DNA of 64,000 nt from Pyrrhosoma nymphula (lineage: Eukaryota > Arthropoda > Insecta > Odonata > Coenagrionidae): positions 138,997,977 through 139,061,976 of the forward strand of contig OY754332.1 of assembly GCA_963573305.1 (NCBI GenBank), in the 5' to 3' direction. Below the pieces are notes generated by a model. It made no database searches and was not told where the DNA came from. It was given only the letters and a program-made list of their open reading frames with translations. Shown in pieces: positions 13,301-22,889 of the stretch. A program made the translations under genes and the position numbers. Within the stretch, counting starts at the first letter, position 1. Each line of letters begins with the position of its first letter.

Positions 13301-16300
13301 CCAAAGAAACGATGAGTGGGTACCCCAAAATCTATTTCCATTTCATGTAGTATAGAACGTGCAAGAAAATGGTACGTGATTGTACATAACAATTTCTCAT
13401 CCAATCGAAATATTCCGGGGCGAAGGGATCATTTTGGTCGGAACCGATTGCTTATTACATGGAAATGCCTTCGAGTTCTCATTTTTAAAGGAATTTTCTA
13501 TTCCAAATCGAATATAAGGAGTTCTCAAATCACCTAAATCATTATAATTATAACGGAATCAAATAATTATTTGATTCTGTTGACTCTTTTGCTTACAAAA
13601 TGATTTTGCGACTTCACTCTATTGTAGTTGATGTTTCAGAGTATTTTTGGGGGAAATATGAATATTGTTACCGCATAATTCGAAGTACCATATTGTCGCA
13701 AATATATTTCGAAAAAGTTGACAAATACGATAAAGGAATGGCGTAAAGCCTTTTAAAGTTATGAGTGATTAACGATAAAAAAAACAATTTCTTTTGAAAA
13801 TATCCGCCAGCCATAGATTCTGGTTTGTTATTACTGTGTGGCTGGTTAACCTCACTAGCTGTCGCGGAAAACGTAAAAGGCCCGAAAAACTATCAGCGTT
13901 ATTGCGTTTTAAAAAACCCAGCTCTTAATTCTAATAAAAAATTACCCAAAATATTCTTTAAGTTGATTTCACTTAAGAAAATTTTACAGAATATGCATGA
14001 GTTATTAAGTCACATACTTGAACCTTCATTTATTGTGGATAGCATCTACTTTCCAGCACGTCTATCATCTTGACGTATTCCAGCTCTTCTGAGCTGTATG
14101 AGCCGTAAATACTCTATTAGCCTCCCGTGATATCTCTTGACTTCGAGCTTCGCTGGTTAACAATTCACAAATTATCGGCCCATTTAAGTTTGATACAATG
14201 CACTGCTTCATCAGGAACCTGGTTGTAAGTGTCCGAAATATGTGACATGATGAACTGCATCTCTTTCAAGAGAAGTATCGCTATGGAGAATGAAAGCTTT
14301 GATGTAATTTAGGATCTAAGTCTTTCCCGGGGAAGGCTTAGGATGAATAGTTCTCGGGTTTCCAGCCGGGTAATGGTGTTGAACTGCACCGACGTTTCAA
14401 TGGCGTAGTCTTCAGGGTGAATGAATGACCCTGAACACGATGACATCCTACGCCATCATCATTCACCCTGAAGACGATGGCAGACTACGCCATTGAAACG
14501 TCGGTGCAGTTTAACACCATTACCTACCCGGCTGGAAACCCGAGAACTATTCATCCTGCTTTGATATAATGTCGCGTTTTCCAGACGAGGGGGAAGCAAT
14601 AGAGTACTTTCAACTGAATATGAATGCAGTAGGCCAAGTCCCTGAGTGAAAAATATTGTGTCGTGAGGGTTGAGATACGCTTCAAATTTTTATCCATGAT
14701 ATTTACGTAAATCAAACGCTTTCACATACTCCGGATTCAATTAGAATATTCTATCACGAAAATAAATGCGTAAAATTCATTTAGTAGGCACATATTTTGA
14801 TTTTAAATTATTTACTTTGTCGGTTTCCATGGATGGATGTACGAAAATCGCCGTAATACTCCGCCTGATGATCTCATGTTCAACGAGAAGGGAAATGAAT
14901 TATTCTAACGCAAGGCATTCTATCATTTGCACTAGTGAACGGGCAGGTTATATCGGGAATACACCAATTCTGACACAATTCTGAGGTACGGCTTAAATCG
15001 CTTTCAAATCAATTTTTTTCACGGGAATGAGCACACTAGCTGTCATAATTTGAAAATATTAGGTTCGATAAATTGAATGTTTTTTATTAGAGTACTAGTC
15101 GGTCAGGATACTTATACAACACTCAGTCTAAGAAAAAAAAATTCTGTTGAATACAAGTTTTACTCAAGAAATCTCTAACCAGTTGAATGAAACATTCAAC
15201 TGGTTAGAGATTTATTGTCTTCCTTCCGATAATTCAATTTGGCGTTTTTGGACGACTGTTTTCTTGATATTTTAATTCACAATCTATGGAAATTTAATAT
15301 GCATGCATCCAGTGAGCGAGCTCATGCCTCTTCAGACCTAGTGAGAAGTGATTAATTCTTGAGTGATTGCCTCTCGTTCTTGAGTCACGAGCGACAAAGT
15401 AGCTGAGATATCGCGGAGCTCGCCCGCTTTCCCCCACGTCCTTCCCACTGCATCCGCCTCCTCCCAGCGCCCCATCCCCTTCACCACCCCCCGCACCTCA
15501 CATTGGCTCCAGCACACTGAGATTACGACACCTTGTGAGTGCAGGGGTTCGTTGTAGACGAGATCGAACAATCTGTACTCTCATTGTGCCAGCCCCAACA
15601 ACGTATGAAAACTCCACCCCGTGGCTATTTCCGTATCACTTAAGACCGACAAAGTTTATCTATTCTTTTACCACGGATGAATTATGATTTTTCGCTTCAA
15701 ATGTGAGTGTTTTATTCGTATTCAGAAACTGCATAAGCTAAGGTTAGTGCGAACAAAAAATCATAGATATCATCAATATGAGTACTCTTTTAAAAGATAA
15801 TCATCATTTCACCTTATTTCGGAACAAATATTGTACGAGAGCCCTCGAGTTAAGTGCTGCCCCTAGTCCCTAGGCAAGCAGTGACTGCTGCTCTATTCTC
15901 AATATAACCTGAGGTTTTCGCAAGCAACACCTGCAAAATGTCATGCAAATTGCTCGAAAAAACGTGCGAGATCAAAATGTGACTCGCTGTGGTACGAAAA
16001 ACTACTTCAAGCTCTCAGAAACAATAGCTGACGTAAATAATATATTCAGAACTTTTTTCGATTGTGCATCTCAATATTAAAATACTTAGATGCAAAATAT
16101 GACGCCATGAGCTATTTTATTCTAACATTGCGACTTTTATTAGCGCCTATAATTCTCGTGAATAGAATCGCGGATATCACGACATTGGGTATAGTCAAGG
16201 TCACACGTGAAAAGTAGTATCTATTTTCTGATGCTCGGCATTCTAGCCACCTAGCCGAGGCAATTTGGGAATTCGCCTCCATGTCTGTGGACTTTCCAAA

Positions 16301-18822
16301 TTATGGTAGAAAATCTTTTTCATTGGGGTATGAAACAGCACAAAGTATGCTGGAAAAGTAATGGCATACAATTATAATTTCAGTTTTACGATTTCTTTGT
16401 AGATATTATATTCGAATTAACAGCATTATTTTGCCGGGGAGAGGACTGGCTTTCGGAGATGTAGATCCAGAGTTCAATCCCCGATGAATGTAAGGTTTGC
16501 CTAAGATGATTATCACTATTTCGTCGATATTTCTCTCTTTTGGAAGGAATTATTACTTGAATGACGGATTTTTTTGGAGAGACGTTAAAGATTAATATAA
16601 AGAATAATAAAAATTGCGATGAATCTTTGGCATTATTTTTGCTCTCCATTATATTTGTAACAGTTTTTCAGAGAAAATGTAGTTTATTGAGCATTCGTAA
16701 TCGCCTCTTGGGTCGTACTTAGACACGGTGCTGAATTTTTCGTGGAAAAACGAAATTCTGAAAACTTTGGGGCCATTTGAAGATAATCAGAGCTAAGTCG
16801 AACTCCGATAACTTAAATATTGTTACGCAGGACTTAAGATTAATAAGTTGATAGCATTGAACGGATGCTCTGGTCTCAACTTTCTCTTCGAATTAATACT
16901 ATTACAGTTTTAAGGCCAAATGTTCACAAAATTAACACTTTTTTGATACATTAACGATCTATTTATTACTTATCGCGTTAAATATTTTCGAATTACCCAC
17001 CATAGGTTGCTGCTGTGTGTAATACGAACAATAACGAACGATATACCTTATAAATCTTCCGAGAACCGCCATTTCGATTATGGTTAGCACTTTGAAAGGA
17101 AAACGAAACGCCATCATTTATATCGCCATTTAATCTCGAAAGAGGAAAATTTATTAAGAATTTTATGCTGCATTTTTTCAGCTCAGTTTATTTTATATCC
17201 TTAACTTATACGGGAATTTCTTTAAGTATTAAGCTAGTATCTATAGGCAATCTCTACTGAGATCATTTAATTCTCCATGGAAATAGAAAAAATCATTGAT
17301 GGAGAATTTTTAATTTCCGGCCAGCAGAATCAAGTCACTCCTAATCATTTCCCAAGCATTCCAATCAATCTTTAAATAGACTGGAATTCCTTAAGATCAC
17401 TGATGGTGTTTCAGGGACATTTCGAGCTCTTCCCTTTACCTCTTTTCTCAAATGACGCCTGTTACATGCCAAAATTATTGCGTTCCAATCATCCCCCGGA
17501 ATCGTAATTAATTTTCGCTTCCATTGTGGCATAACAGGAGCGGAGATGAAAGACTTTAACTCGGCACTCATTTTTCTCAAGAAATGGCACAAAACCTTCG
17601 ATTTCGTGAATAAACCTAATTAATAGTCAGCTTATTGGTTTGCGTTGACATATAGTTAGACTCAGGTGGGTAAATCATGTCGTTATCATGGTTGTTCATG
17701 GTTACTAATACATTAATATACTTTGAGAAACTAACAGATTATTTATGCATTACGTGAACGATAAGTAATTAAACGAGTGTTAACCATGTTTAAAAAATGA
17801 AAGTCACTCTATCCCGGTCATATTTATCATACTTAAACATATGCTACGATCATGTTACATCGTCGTGACTAAAATCTTCAGTAAATTTGGCATTTTTGGA
17901 TACGAAAATTGTCAGATGCTGAAACAAAGATAAAAGCGCCCCATCAGCTCATTAAGACAAATCTAATTACATTATTTAAAATAATGAATTTGAACACTGA
18001 ACATTTACAGTGTTTTTAGGTTGTAGACTCAAAAAATATGCTAAACATTAGAAACCCTGAGTATTTTTGTATCTCATATTATTTAAAGTTGTTTTTATTT
18101 GTAACTACCCTAACACCCTTTACTTTGTGATTTAGAATGTCGATGAAGGGACTCATTTAAATATAATTCCTGCCAGTTTATTATTAAAAATAATTATTTA
18201 AATTATAATGCACTCAAAACTTACTGGTCCGTGCATTTAATGTGATCCGATATGGGAATCATCGGAAACTTATTTAACTTGAAGCATTCACTCTCCCCTC
18301 CCCTTTAACAATCCTTTTCCCAGAGAAGTGTACGTGCTTCCCGGGAGAAGACTTAAATTGAACTTCCGAAGTATAATAAATGCCCTGCGCGCATTACCCG
18401 CAAAGATCAGTCGCAGACACTGTACCAGCTTTGTATCCTTTGGACCCCGATAATGTATTCCTAAGTAAAGGAAAAATCTCGCCTGACGCTATTGGGTCGA
18501 TTTCCATCGCTTAACTTCAAATTCGAAAACTGCCTTAATTTTTTCTCCAGAGAGTAGGTTGTGCTTCGAAGGAGATTCTCGCTAGTCCTTTGTGCTCGAG
18601 AATTTCCCCGTGAACAGGAAGCATCGCAACGTCCAAAGAGCACCTTAAAGTTAGCCTCTCGGATTCTTAGTCCATTCGCCCCATGATCGGGCGTGCCACC
18701 GGTGGACGATTTCAGGCCGCACTCGGGCAATCTGCGGCCTGTAGCCACGCTGGATCGAATGCCTTGACGAGGCGGGAGGGAGATCGGTCCGCAATGGGCC
18801 TCAGCAAAGCACTCACCATCAT
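4276..18822 (-). CDS. TpnC: Troponin C, F1-type (spliced, 151 aa)
   Basis: Calcium-sensing subunit of the troponin complex on thin filaments of striated muscle. Six coding exons on the minus strand (18822-18817, 12883-12859, 12713-12570, 7327-7208, 4572-4441, 4304-4276) splice in phase at GT-AG borders to a 151-residue protein ending EFMEMMTGE, the usual length and ending for insect troponin C. Four EF-hand loops: residues 20-31 (last ligand Lys), 56-67 (last ligand Cys), 96-107 (last ligand Thr) and 132-143 (DTDGSGTVDFDE, all ligands present). Only EF4 should bind calcium well, as in the F1 isoform used for stretch-activated flight muscle (family knowledge); EF2 would be intact in ordinary F2 isoforms. 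The start could be either of two tandem ATGs. The gene spans about 14.5 kb because its introns are full of repeats. Confidence 0.93.
4441..4572 (-). CDS. TpnC: Troponin C coding exon 5
   Basis: Bounded by an acceptor ending ttag and a donor GTAAGA. Encodes NGYITTATLREILAALDDKL, DDLDGIIAEI and the EF4 loop DTDGSGTVDFD. Covers the end of EF3 and most of EF4, the sole EF-hand with all ligands. Confidence 0.94.
4721..4911 (-). repeat. tRNA-like SINE, copy 1
   Basis: The head at 4840-4911 (minus strand) folds like a tRNA: acceptor GTCTAGA pairs with the final TCTAGAC in seven pairs, a D-arm begins at GCTTAGTGG, the anticodon stem is TCCGG/TCGGA with a seven-base loop CGCGAAA, and the T-loop is GTTCAATTC. 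Position 33 is G instead of U and the T-stem has two mismatches, so it is tRNA-derived rather than a functional tRNA. A 119-base body runs left to the AT-rich end near 4721. Confidence 0.8.
5193..5370 (-). repeat. tRNA-like SINE, copy 2 (head truncated)
   Basis: Nearly identical in body to copy 1 (starting ataataaataatatcg) but its tRNA-like head stops after the D-arm complement at 5370, where it meets copy 3 in opposite orientation. It is a direct repeat of 4721-4900. Confidence 0.8.
5378..5549 (+). repeat. tRNA-like SINE, copy 3 (inverted)
   Basis: Same element on the plus strand: head from 5380 (CTAGATAGCTTAGTGGTCAG) to 5450, body to about 5549. Copies 2 and 3 are head to head and form a large inverted repeat of about 170 bases per arm, with only about ten bases between the heads. 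Confidence 0.8.
5549..5594. repeat. Hairpin, 23-bp arms
   Basis: The sequence starting ctctagggtaagagtagg is followed, after one or two bases, by its reverse complement ending ccctagag, with a single G-U type mismatch. It sits exactly at the 3' end of the third SINE copy and abuts a hammerhead-like motif. It may mark a junction of inverted insertions. Confidence 0.6.
5586..5720 (+). repeat. Dispersed repeat with hammerhead-like motif and (TA)n
   Basis: The block gagaaaggtggagctag, cttcaccgaaatatcgg, ggccaccctcttggcat and then a (TA)n run is repeated at 31911-32045 inside a Penelope-like element. GGTG/CACC can form a stem, followed by GAAA and UAUC, as in a degenerate hammerhead. The (TA)n tract is 5696-5720. 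Probably a solo end of the same retroelement family. Confidence 0.55.
6607..6658 (+). repeat. Degenerate hammerhead-like motif of Penelope-like family
   Basis: Ends in aaaaccggtcg followed by caataaaacttagtggaa. The active-looking relatives at 31734-31775 and 34476-34516 have gaaaccggtcg followed by an AT-rich segment and gtggaat. The GAAA is mutated to AAAA here, so this is a decayed copy. Confidence 0.4.
6999..7113. mobile_element. TTAA-flanked MITE, second family
   Basis: A 115-base element with TTAA on both sides (6995-6998 and 7114-7117). Termini are CCCTCTCAGTGCTA and, reverse-complemented from the right, CCTTTTCAGTGCTA. TTAA duplication and CC-starting ends fit piggyBac-derived MITEs. 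It differs in sequence from the MITE at 3131-3290. Located in troponin C intron 5, about 95 bases from an exon. Confidence 0.65.
7208..7327 (-). CDS. TpnC: Troponin C coding exon 4
   Basis: Bounded by acceptor tttttag and donor GTGAGA. Encodes TGRVNFDCFCHIASHFLEEE and ELKEAFRLYDREG: the second half of EF2, the central helix and the start of EF3. The twelfth EF2 ligand is Cys instead of Glu. Confidence 0.94.
8029..8341. mobile_element. hAT-like MITE with G- and C-homopolymers
   Basis: A 313-base non-coding element. The left end is CATTGGTGGCCCC and the right end, reverse-complemented, is CAGGGGCAGCTCC, resembling hAT termini. Flanking eight-mers gttctgag and attctgtt match at five positions, a decayed 8-base duplication. 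A G run (about 8046-8058) and a C run (about 8281-8296) lie near the two ends and can pair with each other. Confidence 0.55.
9028..9090 (-). repeat. tRNA-derived SINE head (remnant)
   Basis: On the minus strand there is an A-box-like GGATAAGAGCACTGG and a B-box-like GTGATTCGAGCC at the usual spacing, with a short arm between. The 3' body is not recognisable. Confidence 0.5.
9545..9610 (+). repeat. tRNA-derived SINE head (weak)
   Basis: Strong A-box-like TTAGCTCAGCAAG and, about 50 bases on, a degraded B-box-like GAGTTCGTACC. Too degraded to fold as a tRNA. Confidence 0.35.
11812..11986. mobile_element. MITE-like inverted repeat element
   Basis: A 175-base segment with imperfect terminal inverted repeats: left GGCCTCATTCAGGAAGGACT, right (reverse complement) GGCCTATTCGGGAAGGTCT. 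The similarity continues into GGAAATGACG on both sides. No clear target duplication. Family not identified. Confidence 0.5.
12570..12713 (-). CDS. TpnC: Troponin C coding exon 3
   Basis: Acceptor cttacag and donor GTATG. Encodes MRKAFQMFDTSKSGFIETV, then ISTILNTIGQAYDDGELNAL and EEQDPEG: EF1 and the first half of EF2. 144 bases, phase 1 at both ends. Confidence 0.94.
12859..12883 (-). CDS. TpnC: Troponin C coding exon 2 (micro-exon)
   Basis: A 25-base exon with acceptor tttcttttcag and donor GTAAGA. Encodes EDDDQKVQ plus one base of the next Ile codon. The acidic N-terminal residues fit the family. Confidence 0.88.
14309..14557. mobile_element. Palindromic hammerhead-bearing element, copy 1
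   Basis: Arms 14341-14431 and about 14457-14555 are inverted repeats: ggatgaatagttctcggg at the left, its complement cccgagaactattcatcc at the right. Direct repeats GCTTTGATGTAAT (14296-14308) and GCTTTGATATAAT (14558-14570) flank the whole, 12 of 13 matching, which marks an insertion. About 30 extra bases (with cccgggg) lie between the left duplication and the palindrome. The element is related to that at 52609-52772. Each arm carries a hammerhead-like motif. It has no coding capacity. Confidence 0.75.
14464..14506 (+). ncRNA. Hammerhead ribozyme-like motif
   Basis: The order of elements fits a type I hammerhead. Stem I is CACC (14464-14467) pairing with GGTG (14503-14506). The core CTGAAGA (14468-14474) matches CUGANGA exactly. 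A stem II hairpin GATGGC/GCCATT (G-U closing pair, one unpaired C at its base) follows, then GAAA (14495-14498), then the self-complementary ACGT as a minimal stem III and cleavage triplet GTC ending at 14502. Minimal palindromic stem III implies action as a dimer, as in Penelope-like and satellite hammerheads (established knowledge). The opposite arm (minus strand, about 14385-14418) has the same core with a shortened stem II. Confidence 0.6.
15169..15213. repeat. Perfect 21-bp inverted repeat, 3-base loop
   Basis: The 21-base arm at 15169-15189 is followed by AAA and then its exact reverse complement at 15193-15213. It lies in troponin C intron 1. It could extrude as a cruciform or fold as an RNA hairpin, but 21 pairs with a 3-base loop is short for a canonical microRNA precursor. 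Confidence 0.7.
18817..18822 (-). CDS. TpnC: Troponin C coding exon 1 (start codons only)
   Basis: Two tandem ATG codons followed at once by donor GTGAGT. Joined to the exon at 12883 they give MM-EDDDQ. An intron directly after the initiator is a known layout in insect troponin C genes. This start is inferred from donor quality, frame and the upstream TATA box. Confidence 0.75.
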
Positions 18823-18917
18823 GATGAGCGCGTCCGGGTGCAGTGGCTGGCTGCAGGTCCTCCGATGTGCTGACGGGTGGTGGCGATACACGGCCCTCCT
18901 CTCTGCACCGTCGGCTG

Positions 18918-18926
18918 CTCTTATAG
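18918..18926 (-). promoter_or_regulatory. TATA box of troponin C
   Basis: Minus strand CTATAAGAG, about 95 bases before the ATG. Transcription would start around 18890-18895, leaving a 5' untranslated leader of about 70 bases. No supporting transcript data are available. Confidence 0.55.
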
Positions 18927-19289
18927 GCGCGCTCCCCCAAGCGACTATACGCCGCTCGCCGCTGCAGCGCTCCCGCCGACCTCGTGCTCCTAGTCGCTGC
19001 TCGACTCCTGCCGGGGCCGCTCCTCCGAGGAGCGACCGGAAGGGTCCGGGGCGCGCCTCCGGGCATGGGACGCGGGGGGGGGGAGGCGGCCCGGGGCGGG
19101 ACGGACCCCCTCAGGTTGGGGTGGGAGGGAGGGTGGGGGGCGAACCGCGGCGGCGGAGCGTGGGATAGGCGAGGCGGCGGGCGCTGGAGGGGTGTAGCCC
19201 TTTCTGGAAAGGACGCTCCCCTTTTAGACGGCACCCCCCGCCCTCCACCACCCGCCCCACTCGTCGTCCCTCTAGCTGTTTGCAGGTAA

Positions 19290-20239
19290 TGACCTGGCTG
19301 GCCCGAATACCAAACTGCCTATAATATGTAACTCTTGTTCGCGGTGGACTTGCCAAAGTGTGGCACGGGAAGGAAAAGGATGATTTTCTCATTCGATGGC
19401 TGGCGTGAAATTGGCTACACTGCAATACCCGAGGGTGGCGTTTGGGTATAAACTTTTCCGGAACCTTGCGGAAGTCCGCCAAAGTATGGGTAAAATTAAC
19501 AATCTCTGGCCGATATTCAATACCAAATATAGCCCTGATACTCCAACGAAGCATTAAGATGTGATTGGAATGTGCCGCAGGGCCTAATATTCCTCCGGCA
19601 TTATAGCAAAGTAAAGAAGGTGAAATTCGCCCAATAACATGTAAATAAAATTTAATTTGCCGCTAAGGATTGAAGATTTTTTGTTGGCCATAGGAAATCA
19701 AAAGAAATTACACAATATATATTCTCTTATTATGAACATATTTGGGTACACACACAAGTAGATTAACCATATCAGTCATTCCAGTCCGAAGAAGAGAATT
19801 TCTGATTTCTCTCGTTAGTTAGAATTTCACCGCCAGTGGGTTCTCTCTTCCAGATGGGAATGACTACTTAATATTAAGCCATGCTGCCTTATGTACGGTT
19901 TCAAAATAGTGAGTACATTTTAAGAGAGCTTATCCAGTTTCTGCCTTATGATTTCTTGCGATTTCATTTCTTGTGAGATTCATTATTGACGCAAAACTTC
20001 ACCAAGCTCTTTATTTAAAAGGAATGTATTTAACATTATAGTATTGGCATTTACGTTCTCGCCGAGGGAAAATTAGCGATGTTTATAAATCACAGGTTCA
20101 ATGAGGATCAACAAATTTAAAAAACATCTAAAATGATAATGGTTTTTGATACTCCACTACTCTTCTGACTTGATTCATTGTTTGGTCATTTGAGGAGGCT
20201 ACCGACCGCTGATGTCATTTATTTTCTTTGAGGATAGCT
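19290..20239. other. Unassigned upstream flank
   Basis: AT-rich DNA upstream of troponin C. I see no gene, SINE or inverted repeat. Confidence 0.4.
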
Positions 20240-20512
20240 TGGTTCGTTGGCAAGGGAAGGCATATATTTGGGAATGGGGGATGGGTGGAGAGAAACCTGG
20301 CGTCGGCGTTAGCCTGCTCTCATTGAAAGGCGCCACGGCGACCACGGTTTAACGTCCCATCCGACGGACGGAGTAATGTCCTCGACCTCCACGTAGCATC
20401 AAAGTAGGGGTCGGGATTCCTCTGGAAAATCTCCTCCTCTGCCGGGATTCGAACCTGTGACCACGAGAGGGGGTGCCAGTACTCAAGCCACCGCACCAAA
20501 CTGATTCCCAGT
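20240..20512 (-). repeat. tRNA-derived SINE, full-looking copy
   Basis: On the minus strand the head (about 20512-20440) has an A-box region GGTGCGGTGGCTTGAGTAC and a perfect B box GGTTCGAATCC. The body includes GGATGGGACGTTAAACC and a pyrimidine-rich tail. Same family as 27418-27680 (plus) and 48850-48985 (minus), which share the GGGACGTTAAA block. Confidence 0.8.
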
Positions 20513-20626
20513 ATGTTTTATTGGCGAAATTTTACTTCTGATGAAGTTGATTCCATCAAGCTCATATATTTAATAAAATCAGGGAATTGTGACAAATAAG
20601 AATAAATAAAAGAGGAAATTATACCT

Positions 20627-20773
20627 TGAATAGAATATGTCGAAATACTGAGCTTGCATGTCCCTGCTGAAAGTGACAATCATATGATCAATGACAACGA
20701 TTGCCACCAAAAAGAAATAAAAAATACCCCAACTTTCTCCACTGGCCTCTAGTAATTGAGGGAAAAGTCTCAT
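20627..20773 (-). CDS. Possible exon of unknown membrane protein
   Basis: A minus-strand frame with a hydrophobic helix, WGIFYFFLVAIVVIDHMIVT, followed by a hydrophilic segment ending QYFDIFYSR and a donor-like GTATAA at 20626. I do not recognise the family. A second frame at 21486-21700 has an acceptor-like sequence and could belong to the same gene, with no proof. Either may be chance. Confidence 0.2.
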
Positions 20774-22880
20774 GTAAACGATACAAACTCTCCGAGGGCA
20801 AATCTTACTGTGACCACATCTGTTTCATGATTCCTAACATGAGAGCCCCAGATCAGCTTCCGCATCAATTAAACTCAGTTCTACAAAATAAAACCAACTT
20901 TGTCCCAACCTTCATCATGAATGACTCAAAAGCCTCAGCTGATCTATCTTCAGGTTTCTCACTCCCGTTTGGATGCAATCTAATGCCATTGTATGCCTTT
21001 CATCGACAGTGCCTGTGGAACCAACTTTTGGGAGTGCCGGAGGATTATCTATGCAGCTTGAAAACAAACTCAGTGATTTTAAACAAAATTACGCCTACAT
21101 TTAAGCTTTTCACCAAGGAAAAATTGTTTTGAAATCGATGATTTTATTTAAAAAAATGGACGGGCCTACAATGGGCTCTTCGATTTATTTATTGTTAGAA
21201 TAAATGTGCAATAATAGGCTTGAAGAAAAGTTTCTCAAATATATATGATCATTTAAGTAAGGGTTAGTTTTCCTTTGCATAGATGTATGGGCGAAATTCT
21301 ATGCTGTTGGTCAGGCAATTATAGGCAATTGTATAACTTTCTCATCTTCATAAGTAGCCATTACAAAAACACTATTTACCAGGGACCAGGAAGAATTATC
21401 TATAGCTATCTTCAGATATGACAATTTACTCCTACTTATCCACTCGAAAATCCTCTATGAATAACAATACAATGAAACGTGTCACTTAAGCAAATGGATC
21501 GGGAACCTCGGAAAAAAGACGAAGAAAGGATGCCAATACGGACACCCCACTTCCCTGAAATTGGTCTATGTACATGCTAGGGCAAGTGTTATGATTTATA
21601 AGCCACTGCTCCTCGGGAAAAATTTCATACGCATCGATTTTCATTATCCAACCCTGAAATTTGAAAAAGCTTAGTATCTGTTTCGGGGTAATTGTCGCTT
21701 CCTGCAATACAAAAGGAAAATTAGACGAAAAATAAAAGAGTGCGGTAGGAGAAAGGTGACACATGTGACATGGAGTATTTCGATCAAACCGGGCTGAACT
21801 TCAAGACAAAAAATTTCAGCAAATGCTGGGGATGAGGAGTCAAAAGACACCTCATCTTTGATTTCTTGCCCACGCCGGAAATTTCAGGCAACTATAATTT
21901 CACCCCAGACATCCCACTCCTGGAAACTAAAGGCCAACGGCTGGATATTTCGGAGCAATATAAAATTGCGCAGCAAATGAAAGAGTATCGCTGAGTGGTG
22001 TGCTGTTGATCGGCCGCTTGCCTCCTTTGGATTTGATCTCCCAGGCATTTCTACGTGTTTGCGCTCTTCCCTCCCCCCTCACGCCCCCCCCTCTGAAAAA
22101 TGACCGCGACCTAATTCCCAAACCCCCCAGTCCCTCTCTCCGCCCCTCCAGCTGCTTACCTCACCCAAACATCTATAAAGACCCCAACACGTTTGCCGCG
22201 TGCACCTGACATACGTCGAAACGCCTTGTACTCCGAAAGCACGGAGAAAAGACGCTCGTTTTGTGAAACAAAAAACTATCCAGAGCGAACAGAATGTGTG
22301 ACAAAATTATTAAAAACACTAGGTTGGGATCTGCTAGGTCCTCGGAGGTCACACGCTAGGCTAAGGTCACTAGGGCAATTCGTGTCTCAGGAGATACGGC
22401 GGATGTTGTTTTACCCCGCACTACATTTTTAGGACGGACGAAAGCAACAAAAGTAAGAGAAACACACTGTTGAACAGATATGTTTAAGAATTATATATAT
22501 ATAGCACCATTAATGGTTACAGCTGAAACACAGCGAAGCACTGATCCGTCAAAAAAATTAAATCATCTCCTGTCTGTCACACTCTTCCATTCCATTCCAC
22601 GTGCCTTTTCTTTCTGTGTCCTAACTCCCCCTGCAACACGCCCTTGTGACGCTCGCGGGGTTGTAAATAGTTGTTGATGTACTAACGAATAGTTCTGCAG
22701 AAAAGCACTCATTCGATTTCCCTTGTCATTATAAATACGTAAATGTAATTATTCCATCATCATCAAAGGTTTTCCACCAAATAAATGGTAGGTGCATGAA
22801 CATTTTTCTCAACCTGGGGGAGTTAACTCCCATGTTCTCTCCATAAAACTATCAATTGTTCAACATTAAATCTCTTTACA
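20774..22880. other. Unassigned stretch
   Basis: Several 60-140-codon frames on both strands but none with a recognisable domain. 22060-22160 is C-rich. No clear repeat found. Confidence 0.35.
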
Positions 22881-22889
22881 ACTCTTCGT

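Larger units (their letters stand above)
12884..18816 (-). other. Troponin C intron 1
   Basis: A 5.9-kb intron directly after the start codon(s). It contains the palindromic element at 14309-14557 and a perfect hairpin at 15169-15213. The rest (12884-14295, 14571-15168, 15214-18600) is AT-rich with no recognised element. In insect muscle genes such first introns often hold enhancers (general knowledge), but I could not point to a specific site. Confidence 0.75.
18650..19285. promoter_or_regulatory. GC-rich island at troponin C 5' end
   Basis: Sharply GC-rich and CpG-rich compared with AT-rich surroundings. It contains troponin C exon 1 and the TATA box, with about 350 bases of very GC-rich DNA upstream (18940-19285). 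Long open frames on both strands here follow from the composition and have no recognisable domains. Confidence 0.6.

Noticed and set aside
16430..16500. tRNA-like B-box (agttcaatcccc) in troponin C intron 1
   Set aside because: No convincing A box or arm pairing; too weak to report as a SINE.
18461..19554. Long open frames on both strands in the GC-rich block near troponin C exon 1
   Set aside because: Open because of high GC content; low-complexity proline, arginine and glycine translations without known domains. The troponin C leader and promoter explain the region better.
20701..21132. 143-codon plus-strand frame
   Set aside because: Begins at a TTG, not ATG, has no recognised domain and overlaps the candidate minus-strand exon.
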